A stretch of 64,000 nucleotides of DNA from Acidobacteriaceae bacterium (GCA_003140075.1 PLIO01000070.1:96042-160041); one strand, 5' to 3'. Shown: positions 19,112-29,868, counted from the first letter of the stretch. Translations and numbers: made by a program. The notes: generated by a model from the sequence alone, not told the origin.

Positions 19112-19253
19112 TATACCCCTTAGGTATACTTTCGAAATCTTTCCTCCACCACGAATATTGAGTGTGCCCGATACAGAGACAATGGGCATCTGACCCCGAT
19201 GTCTTTTCCATGGAGGTATCCCCTCATTTTCGAGTCCATACCCAAAAGGTATG
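19112..19253. promoter_or_regulatory. two LysR-box-like inverted repeats
   Basis: TATACC-CCTTA-GGTATA (19112-19128, contains a T-N11-A core) and CATACC-CAAAA-GGTATG (19237-19253). Confidence 0.6.
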
Positions 19254-19392
19254 ACCATCCGACCAAACATGTATTGGACAGTTTCCTGGTTTCAAACGAT
19301 GCTCTCGAAAAACCAAGTGCGCTCGCGAGGAACCTGCCTAGCCGGTTGGTAACCGGCGAGCGCTTTGCGCTACGTGAGGGAGAAAGAAAGCT

Positions 19393-22300
19393 ATGAGACT
19401 ACGTTCCATGTTGAACGTTTGGTTAGTGGCCGTGGCAGCCGTTGGTCTGACTCCTCACATGCTCGGACAGGCGACAGTCAGCTTTGCGCAGCTAAATGGA
19501 ACTGTCCAGGACGCAAATGGCAGGGTTGTGGTTAGCGCCGCTGTGGTCTTGCGCGAGCTAAGCACAAACCATTCTTACAACGCCACTGCTAACACGTCGG
19601 GCTATTACTTTATTCCAAATCTTCCCCCCGGGCAGTACGAGCTTACGGTGCAATACTCCGGTTTTGCGAAATACGTGGAAACCGGGATTCCGCTGACTGT
19701 GGGGCAGACGGCGACTGTTAACGTTACTTTGAAGGTAGCGACTGCCGGTGAGTCGATCACGGTCAGCACCGAAGCCCCGGCCGTCGAACCCAGCCGCACC
19801 GAGATTAGCCAGGTCATCGACACCCATGAGATCCAGTCGTTGCCCACGTCGACCCGCCAGTTCGTCGACTTTGCCCTGTTGACGCCCGGGGTCGCGACCG
19901 GAAGGACCAGCCTGCAATCTACTTTCACCGAGCCGGACGTTACCAGGATTTCGTTCGGCGGGATGCGCGACCTGAGTAATGCGGTGACCGTCGACGGCGC
20001 CGACTACATCGACGAAGGCACCGGCTCGCAGCGCGCTACTCCTTCACAGGAGGCGGTCAGCGAATTTCGTGTGGTCAACAATAGCTTCGGAACTGAGTAC
20101 GGCCGCGCTCTCGGCGGCATCGTCAACGTAGTTACCAAGACCGGTACGAACGATTTGCACGGGTCGGTCTATGGATACGTCAACAACCAGGGCGCTGATT
20201 CAAAAGGGCTCCTCACCCAAGCGGCCTACGACCAATATCGCCGAAACCAGTTTGGAGCCACTCTAGGCGGCCCGATCCGCAAGGATAAGACCTTCTTCTT
20301 CACGAATTACGAGGGACAGAGGCTCGGGCAATCGCCCACGTATCCCGCTACCCTTATCGGCAATCTAAGCACAATCCAGGCCGTAAAGACTTCTCTTGGA
20401 CTTGCGCCTGAGAACCTCAGCACTCTCAAGACGCTCAACAACGACAACGGGTTTGTGCGGTTGGATCACCAATTCAATGCCAACAACCGCCTGTCCATTC
20501 ACTATGGAATCGTGGATGCGCGCGATCTGAATGTACTGGTCGGCGATACTCTCGATGGCGGCGGAATCGGCGCGCCCAGCGACGGACACGACGCCTTCCT
20601 GCGCGACCAGTCCCTGGTGGGATCGATCAACTCCGTGTTGAAGCCTGATTTGGTGAACACGTTCCTCGTCCAGTACGCCAGGCGTCAGTACAATTTCCCG
20701 GCAGTCACGGGACAACCCAATCTCGACGTGCCTAACACCCTCTCCTTCGGACATAATTTCGGCACGTTTGATGCCCTGGACGAAAGCCGGCAGCAGATCT
20801 CCGACAGTTTGGCATGGATCAAAGGCACCCACTACTGGAAGTTTGGCGTGGATTCGAATTTCATCCAGAATTTCGTGATTTGGCCCGGCTTCACTCCCAT
20901 GCGGATCGTTCTGCCGAACATCAACTGCATGGTGGATTTTGCCAACTTTGAAAATCCCAACCCCACGCTGGCGAATCAAATTCCGTCGGTTCCGGCGGAT
21001 GGACCGTGCCCAACTGCATCGATCACGCCCCCCGACTTCGGGCTTCCGCCCGCTGGTACAGTCGGGGGTAATCCGAACGATCCTCTCAACGGGGTGCCCA
21101 TCGTGTTTTGGGGAGCTCCGGTTGGAACCGGACCGATCGTGCAGGGCAGCCTTCCGCCGCCTGTCCCCACCACTTGGCAGAATGCCTACGTCAATCCCCA
21201 GGACTACGATGTCAACCTGCATCACAATTACTTTGGAGCTTACTTTCAGGATCAGTGGCGCATCAATCCCGAGTTCACCTTGAATTACGGCTTGCGCTGG
21301 GACGTGGAGACGGGTTTATCGCAGATCGTTAACCCGGATCACCGCAGCTTCCAGCCTCGGATCGGTTTTGCTTATTCGCCTACCAAACACACCGTCATTC
21401 GAAGCGGCTTCGGCATTTTCGACGATCACTACAACATGACGTTCTTCTTTGTGACTTACCCGCAGCGTGAGGTTGTGATTCCCAATGCACCGCAGCCCTG
21501 GGTGAGGCAAGGAAACTCAACCGCCACGTGGGTGCTCAACCAGTTGAGTTTCGACGCTCCCAACGTTGGCAACATCGTGGGCGGCGTCCCAACGCCTCTT
21601 CCCTATCCGGATGGATCGACGGTGCCCACCCCGGCGCAGGCGGCGGCGGCTATGGTATTGACGGGGCAGGCTCCGCCTAACTTCAGCACCGGCCCCGGTC
21701 CCGGACAAAGTTCGACCCTTCCCCCAGGCGGGTCGTTTGTCACCAACAGCGGCGGCGGCTTTGATCGCAATACGCGAACCGCGTACTCGGAGCAAGCCAG
21801 CCTGCAGCTCGATCAGGAGGTTGGGAAGGGGATGGTTTTAAGTGTAGGGTACCTATTCTTGCGGGCACACAAGCAGGTACGTCCGGAAAACTTGAATGTT
21901 TGCCCGTCCGCCGGGCTTACCAACTCAGCTACCACCTGTGCGCCCGCAGAGGACATTCCGGGTCCTCCCATCACGCCAACGGGACCGTTCCCAAACAACG
22001 AAATGCTTGACGGCAAGCCCGCATTCAGCGGCGTCCTCTATAACAACGCCGGCCTGATGTATTACCTGGACGGTTCCGGAAATGCCGAATACAACGGCGC
22101 TACGTTTGCGGTCACCGACCGGCTGGGCCAGTACTTGCGCTTCAGCGCGAACTACACCTTCTCCCATACTCAGGACGATGGAACCTTCACCACTTTCGTT
22201 AGCACTCCTGAGAGTCTGTACAACCGAAATCTGGAACGGGCCGACTCGGTGCAGGATGTCCGCCATCGTTTTGTCGCCAACTTTACTGCCGACACGCCCA

Positions 22301-22839
22301 AGCACAGCTCTACTGTGTTACGGAACTTGGAGTTCAGCAGCATCATTACGCTGCAATCGCCCCGGCCGTTCACCATGTTCGTGGGAAACGACGTTAACGG
22401 CGACACCAACCCGGTCACCGATCGCGTAGGATGGTCGCCGCGTAACGCCTACCGGGGCGACGATCTTTACGCCTTCGATCTTCGCCTTTCGCGAACCTTT
22501 TACTTCCACGAACACCTGGGGCTGAACCTCGCCATCGATGGGTTCAATGTGTTCAACCGGCAAAACATCAATGAGGTAACCTCGGTCTACGGCGGGGGCA
22601 CGCCGGATTTCTGCGGCGGAACAACTCCCTATAACGGGCCAGTACCCCAGCACTACAACGATGCTCCCTCGCTCGCAATCCAGCGGGGTGAGGTAACCTG
22701 TTTGGGGCAGAGCGGAATCGGCGGCCTTGGCACACTTTCCTCGATGAGTATTGCTCCAGCGCCGAACCCGCTTTTCGGGACGCCAAGGACCATGTTCAAT
22801 CCGCGGCAACTTCAAATATCGGCTAAGTTCACGTTCTAG
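19393..22839 (+). CDS. TonB-dependent receptor-like outer-membrane protein with carboxypeptidase regulatory-like domain (Oar-like)
   Basis: 1148 aa; N-terminal GTVQDANGRVVVSAAVVLRELSTNHSYNATANTSGYYFIPNLPPGQYELTVQ; plug-like region; C-terminal barrel ending in AKFTF. Confidence 0.9.
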   Translation: MRLRSMLNVWLVAVAAVGLTPHMLGQATVSFAQLNGTVQDANGRVVVSAAVVLRELSTNHSYNATANTSGYYFIPNLPPGQYELTVQYSGFAKYVETGIPLTVGQTATVNVTLKVATAGESITVSTEAPAVEPSRTEISQVIDTHEIQSLPTSTRQFVDFALLTPGVATGRTSLQSTFTEPDVTRISFGGMRDLSNAVTVDGADYIDEGTGSQRATPSQEAVSEFRVVNNSFGTEYGRALGGIVNVVTKTGTNDLHGSVYGYVNNQGADSKGLLTQAAYDQYRRNQFGATLGGPIRKDKTFFFTNYEGQRLGQSPTYPATLIGNLSTIQAVKTSLGLAPENLSTLKTLNNDNGFVRLDHQFNANNRLSIHYGIVDARDLNVLVGDTLDGGGIGAPSDGHDAFLRDQSLVGSINSVLKPDLVNTFLVQYARRQYNFPAVTGQPNLDVPNTLSFGHNFGTFDALDESRQQISDSLAWIKGTHYWKFGVDSNFIQNFVIWPGFTPMRIVLPNINCMVDFANFENPNPTLANQIPSVPADGPCPTASITPPDFGLPPAGTVGGNPNDPLNGVPIVFWGAPVGTGPIVQGSLPPPVPTTWQNAYVNPQDYDVNLHHNYFGAYFQDQWRINPEFTLNYGLRWDVETGLSQIVNPDHRSFQPRIGFAYSPTKHTVIRSGFGIFDDHYNMTFFFVTYPQREVVIPNAPQPWVRQGNSTATWVLNQLSFDAPNVGNIVGGVPTPLPYPDGSTVPTPAQAAAAMVLTGQAPPNFSTGPGPGQSSTLPPGGSFVTNSGGGFDRNTRTAYSEQASLQLDQEVGKGMVLSVGYLFLRAHKQVRPENLNVCPSAGLTNSATTCAPAEDIPGPPITPTGPFPNNEMLDGKPAFSGVLYNNAGLMYYLDGSGNAEYNGATFAVTDRLGQYLRFSANYTFSHTQDDGTFTTFVSTPESLYNRNLERADSVQDVRHRFVANFTADTPKHSSTVLRNLEFSSIITLQSPRPFTMFVGNDVNGDTNPVTDRVGWSPRNAYRGDDLYAFDLRLSRTFYFHEHLGLNLAIDGFNVFNRQNINEVTSVYGGGTPDFCGGTTPYNGPVPQHYNDAPSLAIQRGEVTCLGQSGIGGLGTLSSMSIAPAPNPLFGTPRTMFNPRQLQISAKFTF

Positions 22840-23089
22840 GATGATCCTGTATTTGGACCGGGACGAAGCGCACAGTGAAAAACGAAGTCGCGCAATGAGG
22901 CGACACGGTCAGAGATCTTTTCCGGCACTTGAGAAGCCGACTTTGCTCCCCGCTTGCTCCCCAGAGCACCCGAGCACCGCGAAACCGCAGCTGTCGAATG
23001 GGTTCGGTGAGCTAAGAGGCGCGTAAATGTAGGTGACTGAAGCGCTAAGAGCACTCATTCAAACGTGGTAAACTGTACCTCGGCACGCC

Positions 23090-23183
<94 letters not shown>

Positions 23184-23210
23184 GTTACCACAATCCCAAC
23201 CACTTAGCAT

Positions 23211-23472
23211 CTACTGAACCGTGGAAGGCTCCACGGGCAAATTGCTTTCTAGTGTCCCAGCGGTGTCCGATTGAATCTCTCCACCGTCTACGATGTGGTT
23301 TTCTAGCTTCGTCGTCGCCTTGCGAACATCGTCGGCTGCAGTTTTGATGTAGTCCGTCGCCGTGGTGCTCACGTTTGCATGTCTCAGGATTCGCTGAATC
23401 ACCATGGCAGGCACTCCGAGGCGGTACAGATCGCTTCCCAACCCGCGCCGCGCTGCGTGCCAACCGTGCTAC
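23211..23472 (-). pseudogene. C-terminal remnant of a tyrosine recombinase/phage integrase
   Basis: HGWHAARRGLGSDLYRLGVPAMVIQRILRHANVSTTATDYIKTAADDV carries HxxR, RHAN and the Tyr nucleophile; in-frame stop directly upstream; adjacent to tRNA-Ser. Confidence 0.85.
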
Positions 23473-23497
23473 TCTGGCAGCATACTGTGAGGATCGG

Positions 23498-23950
23498 ATG
23501 ACTTTCGTACGCTTCTGTGCGAGATTCTCAGCTACGTCTGCCCGTTATGGAATAGGCAAGGTATTGAGCGCGCAGCTGCTACGCTCGTTGAGCGTCGCTA
23601 TGGCGGGATTGATGTCGGTCGGCTGCGGCTCGGGCCATGCAATCCTTGAGATCAGCGCTCCCTCTAGCGCGGTAGCACGCTCACCCTTCACCATTACGGT
23701 TACTGCAGTGGATAACGGAAGCCGGGACACGATTATCAACAGCCCCATACGCTTCACCAGTTCCGATAGCGCGGCCGTCCTTCCACCCATTTACGAATTC
23801 ACCGCGGCCGATGCAGGTTCCCATACCTTCACTAACGGTGTGACCTTGATGACTCCCGGAAGTCAAAGCATCACGGCGACCGCGCCCAACGCAACTCCGA
23901 TCACGGGAACCGCCACGGTCATGGTCTCTGTGGCGACCACCGACCGGTAA
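23498..23950 (+). CDS. putative lipoprotein with Ig-like domain
   Basis: SLSVAMAGLMSVGCGSG lipobox; ISAPSSAVARSPFTITVTAVDN...TFTNGVTLMTPGSQSITATA; ORF opens at 23375 but ATG at 23498 fits the signal peptide better. Confidence 0.6.
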   Translation: MTFVRFCARFSATSARYGIGKVLSAQLLRSLSVAMAGLMSVGCGSGHAILEISAPSSAVARSPFTITVTAVDNGSRDTIINSPIRFTSSDSAAVLPPIYEFTAADAGSHTFTNGVTLMTPGSQSITATAPNATPITGTATVMVSVATTDR

Positions 23951-23979
23951 CGCAAGGTTACACTCGCCCTCAAATCAGG

Positions 23980-25083
23980 TCATGGCGAGCGGTCTCGTTG
24001 ACGCTTTCCCACTCGGACGTCGATTCCAACCAGGGGTCCGTAAACATTGATCCCATAATTGGGAAAACCCGGCTGGGACAGATAAAGATTTGATATGTGC
24101 ATCCAATTCAGACCAGCCGAAATGGAATACCGAGGGCTGAAGTTATATCGCACACCGCTGCCCATGTTGAGCGTGAACGTAAAGTTCTGTCCCTGCGAAT
24201 ATTGGACGCCTAGGGGTCCCTTCGCATCGATATCCCCAAGGCCCATGCGCCAGTCCCAATAGGGTGCGACCTTCCAACGACGCGGGACAAAATTTCGTCG
24301 AATGCCCATGATGTACGCGAAATAGCGTGTTTCGGGTCCCCTCGGAATCGCGGTGACGGACCCGCTGAACGTAAGATCCCAATTCCCGCGCAGAATCCCC
24401 GGACCTTTTACTTTGCCCGTCTGCCATCGTAGAGAAGCAATGATGGGCACCAGGGTGTACTTAAGCGGCGTTTGGTTATAGCCATCGCCCAAAAAAACGT
24501 CGAAAACAAAAGGGATATTGATGGGAAGCCATCCGAGGTCCAAGCCGAACTCAAATTTGTTCTTGTAATAGATGCTCTGGTTGAAATCAACCGGTGCAGG
24601 AGGGGGTACTACTTCGCCGGACGGAGGCTTTGAACCTTCGCCCGGCGTATCGCTTTTTGCCGGTGGTGCCGATTGAGGGTCGCCTGACTGGGAAACGAGT
24701 TCGGTGGCGGACCAACAGGAGGCGCACCTCTGCGCAGGGGCGCATAACTTGAGGTAGCTGGTGGAAGGGCGTAAGCGCGGGAATTCGATAGGAGGCTCGG
24801 TTGCCGGGTTGGCTCCGTCCACTGCCTGTGCCTTCGGTGTCGCCCGGGCGTCGAAAACGACTCCGACCTCAGGATTGCCAGGATCGTAGTCGTCTCGCTG
24901 TTCCGCTGTCCTGCTGCGTTCTTGAGAGCCAGAAACCGGGCACTGGCCGGACCGGGCCTGCAGCGGGGCTCGTAGCGCCAGCATAGCCATCAGAACCGCT
25001 CCCACTGTCGGTCGGAGGGCAATGCAGAAGAATCTGTTCCGCGGATTCACACGCTCGCCGCAATCGGTGCGAGCGGGAAGCAT
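23980..25083 (-). CDS. acyloxyacyl hydrolase/PagL-like lipid A deacylase family protein with extended proline-rich N-terminus
   Basis: C-terminal beta-barrel-like half; GVRYNFSPRYSISAGLNWMHISNLYLSQPGFPNYGINVYGPLVGIDV matches PagL-type His/Ser region; ORF opens at 25374. Confidence 0.6.
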   Translation of the reverse strand: MLPARTDCGERVNPRNRFFCIALRPTVGAVLMAMLALRAPLQARSGQCPVSGSQERSRTAEQRDDYDPGNPEVGVVFDARATPKAQAVDGANPATEPPIEFPRLRPSTSYLKLCAPAQRCASCWSATELVSQSGDPQSAPPAKSDTPGEGSKPPSGEVVPPPAPVDFNQSIYYKNKFEFGLDLGWLPINIPFVFDVFLGDGYNQTPLKYTLVPIIASLRWQTGKVKGPGILRGNWDLTFSGSVTAIPRGPETRYFAYIMGIRRNFVPRRWKVAPYWDWRMGLGDIDAKGPLGVQYSQGQNFTFTLNMGSGVRYNFSPRYSISAGLNWMHISNLYLSQPGFPNYGINVYGPLVGIDVRVGKRQRDRSP

Positions 25084-25525
25084 CTTTGCATGATGGTCCG
25101 ACACTGGGAGCTTCCTTGCGGTCGCTGGCTCACGAATCACATCGCAAATGCCGGGCTGCGAAACCTCTTGTCTCGACTTGAATCCATCACGAACTCTGGG
25201 CTCATACACCTCCTTAAGAAAGAAAGCCGAGCCTGATCTCACACGGAGAACGAGCAGATCTTTTGCAAAAGAAACGCGCAGGGTCAAGCGTGCAAAGCCC
25301 GTAGAAATCTGCGGAGCTTTGAGCTTCTGGGTTTGCATTTCCATCGAAGCCGCGGGGAAGATACAGGAGGACAAACGAGACGAGGTGGAGCGCGAGGGGA
25401 AATCAAGCGGGCAGTGCGAGGAAAACGAGGACAGGAAACCGAAGGGATGAAAACCCGCTACCTAGGACGTTGTAGATGGCGTGGCACGCTCGATCCCGCC
25501 GAAATCGAAAGTTGCCGTTGTTCCA

Positions 25526-27355
25526 TCAAGCGCTGGCAGCTTTAGTCGTGGAGTACTCGTCTGTCCCGTCTTCGTAAAGGCCAAGTCTTGTAAGCCGCAG
25601 CTCGCTGCCCTGGCAAAATGCCTGAACATCAACGCCGGGCAACAGGGTCTGCTCACAATCCGGCAGTACCACTTCGAAAACACCGTGCCGTTTGGACAAC
25701 CACTCCAAGTCGTCCAAGCGACCGAGGACTGGCCGGCCAAACACGTAACGGCAGAGGTCGGCACCTCCATTGGTATCAATGAAGCCAGCACACTCGATGC
25801 TTTGGTCACGCAAAAAGCGAAGCGCCAGTTCCGCGTGGGCCGACGTGCCCAGAATAAATACTCGTCGCTGCGCCGGTGCTTCCCCGCGGCACGTGTAGAT
25901 CGTGTCCCTAAAGAGCGCAAACGACCGCCGGATACCAAGCAACAACACCCAGGTGATCAAGGCATCGAGGAGAAATACGGCACGCGAAAAACCATTGAAT
26001 CGGTACAATCCCGTCAACGCGAGCACTGACATCAACTCACCGATGAGCATTGCTGAGCCGATGCGGTAGATATCGCTGATGGATCCCCGCCACCAGGAGT
26101 GCCGAAAGGCTCGGCATATCCACAGGCTGAGAAGTTTGATCGCTACAACGATCGGCACGGAGCGCAGCAGCAGGGCCTTGTCGCCGACAGGAATTTGGCC
26201 GCCAAAGCGCAGAGCATAGGAGAGATAGTAGGAGAGCACCATCGCCACCGGGTCCAGCAGGAAGACCAGCATGTCGCGCGATAGCAGGCGACTGGAGAGA
26301 GGGGCAGTCGCATTCGACGCGCGCGCGTCGTGTCGGACCTCGTCCTGAAAGAGATGGACCCCAAACAGCAGCAAGAAAAAGAACCAAAAGCCGATCAAGC
26401 CGGGGGCTCCAGCAGATGACGAATGCCGAGTGAGCAGAGCAACCGCTCCCGATCCCGCCGAAAGAACGTACAGCAACAAAACGGCCCGTCGTTCGTCCAA
26501 TCCCAGGCGGACCAGGCGGTGCGAGCTGTGGTCCGTGCCGCCTTGGGAGATCGCTTGTCCGCGCAAACGCCGAGTTACCGACACGAACAGAGTATCGAAA
26601 ATGGGGATGGCCAGAACTGTGACCGGTGCGAGAACAAAGGCCGGAACTCCGGCGACGTGAGTCACTTCAAGAAGAGAAGTCGCACCCAGCAGGAACCCGA
26701 TGAACAGGCTGCCGGAATCGCCCATGAAGATCCGCGCCGGACTGAAATTGAACACAAGAAAACCAGCAATCGCCCCCGCAGCCAGCGCAACAATTACAGC
26801 TTGGTCACGGTATCCGCCGCCGATATAAAAGACGGCCAGATATCCGGCTGAGATCAAAGCGATGCCAGCCGACAGGCCGTCCATGTTGTCGAGCAGGTTG
26901 AATGCGTTCGTAATTCCCACCAACCAAAGTACCGAGACAACAATATTGACGGTCAGGCTCCCACGCAGTGGATATACGACGCCGACCGAGATCAGGAGCC
27001 CGGCCGCCAGCAGCTGCGCGGCAAACTTCCGGACGGGCGCCAGACGATAAACATCGTCGACCAGGCCAAGAACAAACATCAACGACGCGATGCCGATCAG
27101 CCGCCACAGCAAGTAGTTCGACCATGGGATCAATGCAATACTCAGCGCACTGAATCCGGCGAAGAGTGGCACTCCCCCAAAGAAGGCTGGCGTGCCCTTG
27201 TGCCACCGATCAGGCCGCGGCTTGGCCACCCAACCGCGCTTCCGGCATACCCGAATCGTGAGTACAACGAACACAGCCGTCACGACGAAGGCGGACAGAA
27301 ACGCAAGCACCGCCGAGCCGACGATTCCCAATTGAAAACTCTGTAAGAAGCGCAT
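25526..27355 (-). CDS. fusion: WecA/MraY-type polyprenyl-P sugar-1-P transferase plus CapD/WbpM-type N-terminal membrane and CoA-binding domains
   Basis: N-terminal NAFNLLDNMDGLSAGIALISAG, FMGDSGSLFIGFLLG, GGTDHSSHRLVRLGL; C-terminal DPVAMVLSYYLSYALRF...RRVFILGTSAHAELALRFL. Confidence 0.88.
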   Translation of the reverse strand: MRFLQSFQLGIVGSAVLAFLSAFVVTAVFVVLTIRVCRKRGWVAKPRPDRWHKGTPAFFGGVPLFAGFSALSIALIPWSNYLLWRLIGIASLMFVLGLVDDVYRLAPVRKFAAQLLAAGLLISVGVVYPLRGSLTVNIVVSVLWLVGITNAFNLLDNMDGLSAGIALISAGYLAVFYIGGGYRDQAVIVALAAGAIAGFLVFNFSPARIFMGDSGSLFIGFLLGATSLLEVTHVAGVPAFVLAPVTVLAIPIFDTLFVSVTRRLRGQAISQGGTDHSSHRLVRLGLDERRAVLLLYVLSAGSGAVALLTRHSSSAGAPGLIGFWFFFLLLFGVHLFQDEVRHDARASNATAPLSSRLLSRDMLVFLLDPVAMVLSYYLSYALRFGGQIPVGDKALLLRSVPIVVAIKLLSLWICRAFRHSWWRGSISDIYRIGSAMLIGELMSVLALTGLYRFNGFSRAVFLLDALITWVLLLGIRRSFALFRDTIYTCRGEAPAQRRVFILGTSAHAELALRFLRDQSIECAGFIDTNGGADLCRYVFGRPVLGRLDDLEWLSKRHGVFEVVLPDCEQTLLPGVDVQAFCQGSELRLTRLGLYEDGTDEYSTTKAASA

Positions 27356-27376
27356 CGAGCGCGTGGTCCTTCGGAA

Positions 27377-28405
27377 CTAATCTGCCTGCGCGAGGGTCGC
27401 GGCAAGGTTCACGGCAACGCTCGCGTCTTCTGTTTCGCGCAGGTTTGGCTGGATGAGACTGTCAGTGACGGCTTGCACAATTTCGCGGAGACTCTTGGTA
27501 GGTGAGTACCCAATCGCGGTACGAATTCGGCTTAAGTCCGGAACGCGGCGGGACATGTCTTCAAAATCCTTGCCGTACGCCTCTTCATACGAGAGGTGCC
27601 GGATCGGCGAACTCGACCCGGTTTCTTCCTTAACGACGGCAGCGAGTTCGTTAATCGTGACCTCTTGGTCCGATCCGATATTAAAGATCGAGCCCACCGC
27701 GCCATCGTGAGTGCTCAGTTTGATAAGCGCCTGGACAACGTCACCGACCCATCCAAAACAGCGGGACTGCGTCCCATCTCCGTAGATCGTGATAGGACTT
27801 CCAGCGAGTGCTTGGCTGACGAACCGGGGCAAAACCATCCCGTAGGTTCCGGTTTGGCGCGGGCCTACCGTATTGAACAGACGAACCAGCACCACGGGTA
27901 CGCCGTGCTCGCGGTGATAGGCAATCGCGAGAAACTCGTCGATGGCTTTCGAACAGGCGTAACTCCAGCGACCTCGCACTGGCGGTCCAATCACAAGATC
28001 GTCATCTTCATGGAAAGGAATCTTTGTCGCTTTGCCATAAACTTCAGAGGTGGAAGTAATCAATACCTTCTTTTTCTTTTTCTTTGCGGCCTCCAGCACG
28101 AGTTCAGTGGCGCGAATGTTGGTGTGCAAGGTGCGCACCGGAGAATCCACGACCAAACGAACACCAACTGCAGCGGCCAGGTGGTAGACGATGTCGCATT
28201 CGTCGATCAACTCGGCGAGCACGGCGCGGTGCATGACGGAATCGATTACATACACGAATCTCCTCTCACGCTTCAGGTGTTGGATGTTCAGGATCGATCC
28301 GGTCGATAGATCGTCCAGAACCGTCACGTTGTTTCCCTGTCGAAGCAGCGCCTCAGCCAGATGAGAACCGACGAACCCGGCGCCACCCGTAATCAGAACG
28401 TGCAT
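27377..28405 (-). CDS. NAD-dependent epimerase/dehydratase (nucleotide-sugar SDR)
   Basis: VLITGGAGFVGSHLAEALL, YxxxK (WSYACSKAIDEFLA), NTVGPRQTGTYGMVLPRFV. Confidence 0.92.
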   Translation of the reverse strand: MHVLITGGAGFVGSHLAEALLRQGNNVTVLDDLSTGSILNIQHLKRERRFVYVIDSVMHRAVLAELIDECDIVYHLAAAVGVRLVVDSPVRTLHTNIRATELVLEAAKKKKKKVLITSTSEVYGKATKIPFHEDDDLVIGPPVRGRWSYACSKAIDEFLAIAYHREHGVPVVLVRLFNTVGPRQTGTYGMVLPRFVSQALAGSPITIYGDGTQSRCFGWVGDVVQALIKLSTHDGAVGSIFNIGSDQEVTINELAAVVKEETGSSSPIRHLSYEEAYGKDFEDMSRRVPDLSRIRTAIGYSPTKSLREIVQAVTDSLIQPNLRETEDASVAVNLAATLAQAD

Positions 28406-28506
28406 GGAAAACCTCCTCTCAAATTAGAAAACTTACAACCCGATCAAGATTTACATTCCGGAGAGCTGATTTGGGGAAGCCGGCGCTTCCCCGCGATAAA
28501 CGTTCG

Positions 28507-29793
28507 TCAGGACAATTCCTTTTGGACAGGTGAACAGCCGGGGCCTTCGAGACAATCGCCGGAGGCGGGAAGCTGCGCTTCCAGCGGAAGGTTCCTCTTC
28601 GACCGAGCCAGCGAAAGGTAGAGGGACTCCAAATCGTCCGCCAAACGCTGACTGGAGAAACGAGCCTTCACAAATGTCCGTCCCACCTGGCCCATCGCCC
28701 GGCGCATCTCGGGATTCTCCATCAGATACGCCACCGCATGAGCGAGCACCTTGGAGTCTCGTGGCGCGAGAATGCCGTTATTGAACACTTCGAAGCCGCC
28801 TTGCCGGGTCGCAGCGCCGACCATGAGGTCGCGCACTCCTCCTACGTCGGCCGCTACGAATGCCTTGCCTGACGCCATCGCTTCCAGCAATGCGACCGGA
28901 GTTCCTTCGTTAATCGAGGTCAAGACGATCAGGTCAAGATCGGCGTAGATGCGGTCCAGGTGTTGCTGCCATCCAGTTAAGCTGACCGCGTGGCCGAGCC
29001 GCGCAACGTCAACCTGCTCTTCACAGCGCCTTCGGAGTTCGCCATCTCCGACAAGAGCAAAGCGGACATTTCGAGAGTCACAGACCAAGTGGCTGGCGCA
29101 GCTCAAGAACAGATCCGGGTCCTTGATTGTGGTGAGTCGGCCCACCCATCCCACTAGAAAGGTCTCCGCATTACAATGGAGCGAGCTGCGCAGAGTGCCG
29201 ACACGTCTATTGACTCCAAGAAAAGGCTCGAGATCGAATCCGAGTGGAATCACCGATATCTTTTCAGCCGGCGCTATCCGGTAGACTTCGGCCAATTCCT
29301 GCTTCTGCGATTCGCTGACTGCAACAATGCGGTCGGTGTGGCACGCCAGAAAACGCTCAATGGCCAAGAAGATTCGAGTGACGAAGGGAGAGAAATATCC
29401 TCGGAACACATGTCCGTGAAAGGTGTGCACCCGGACAGGAACTCCGGTTGCCATAGCCGCTAATCGGCCGAGCGTGCCCGCCTTGGCGGTGTGAGTATGG
29501 AGGACAACCGGTTTTTCCCGATGGAGGATTCGAACCAATTGCCAGAGAGTCGTCAAGTCTTTGTACCAGGAGATCCTGCGGGACATCGTTCCAATCTTCA
29601 TTGGCACAACATCCTTTTGCAGGGCGAGGTATTCCATACTGCCCTCAGTGGCCGGTACCTCACCCGTCAGCAAGAGCGTCCGGTACCCTTTTTGGCGGAA
29701 AGCATCGGTCATCAGGATCGCCTGAATCGCCGGCCCACCAATGTTCAGACGGGCAATGACTCTCGCAATCGTGAAGTTGTGTCCGGAATTCAC
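28507..29793 (-). CDS. GT4-family glycosyltransferase
   Basis: HTHTAKAGTLGRLAA, GWVGRLTTIKDPDLFL, TSINEGTPVALLEAMASGKAFVAADVGGVRD. Confidence 0.92.
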   Translation of the reverse strand: MNSGHNFTIARVIARLNIGGPAIQAILMTDAFRQKGYRTLLLTGEVPATEGSMEYLALQKDVVPMKIGTMSRRISWYKDLTTLWQLVRILHREKPVVLHTHTAKAGTLGRLAAMATGVPVRVHTFHGHVFRGYFSPFVTRIFLAIERFLACHTDRIVAVSESQKQELAEVYRIAPAEKISVIPLGFDLEPFLGVNRRVGTLRSSLHCNAETFLVGWVGRLTTIKDPDLFLSCASHLVCDSRNVRFALVGDGELRRRCEEQVDVARLGHAVSLTGWQQHLDRIYADLDLIVLTSINEGTPVALLEAMASGKAFVAADVGGVRDLMVGAATRQGGFEVFNNGILAPRDSKVLAHAVAYLMENPEMRRAMGQVGRTFVKARFSSQRLADDLESLYLSLARSKRNLPLEAQLPASGDCLEGPGCSPVQKELS

Positions 29794-29868
29794 TGTGCTC
29801 TTAGGCTTGCACTTCAGAGTTCGACGATGCTCGTTTGGCGTGCGTGACTTCGACTGACAAACTGTCTT

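Noticed and set aside
20365-21225. 286-aa minus-strand ORF inside the TonB receptor gene
   Set aside because: Fully inside a strong CDS on the opposite strand; no recognizable motifs.
28050-28095. Poly-Lys stretch (CTTTTTCTTTTTCTTT) in the epimerase
   Set aside because: Simple A/T-rich run encoding KKKKKK in a surface loop; frame remains open, so no evidence of phase variation.
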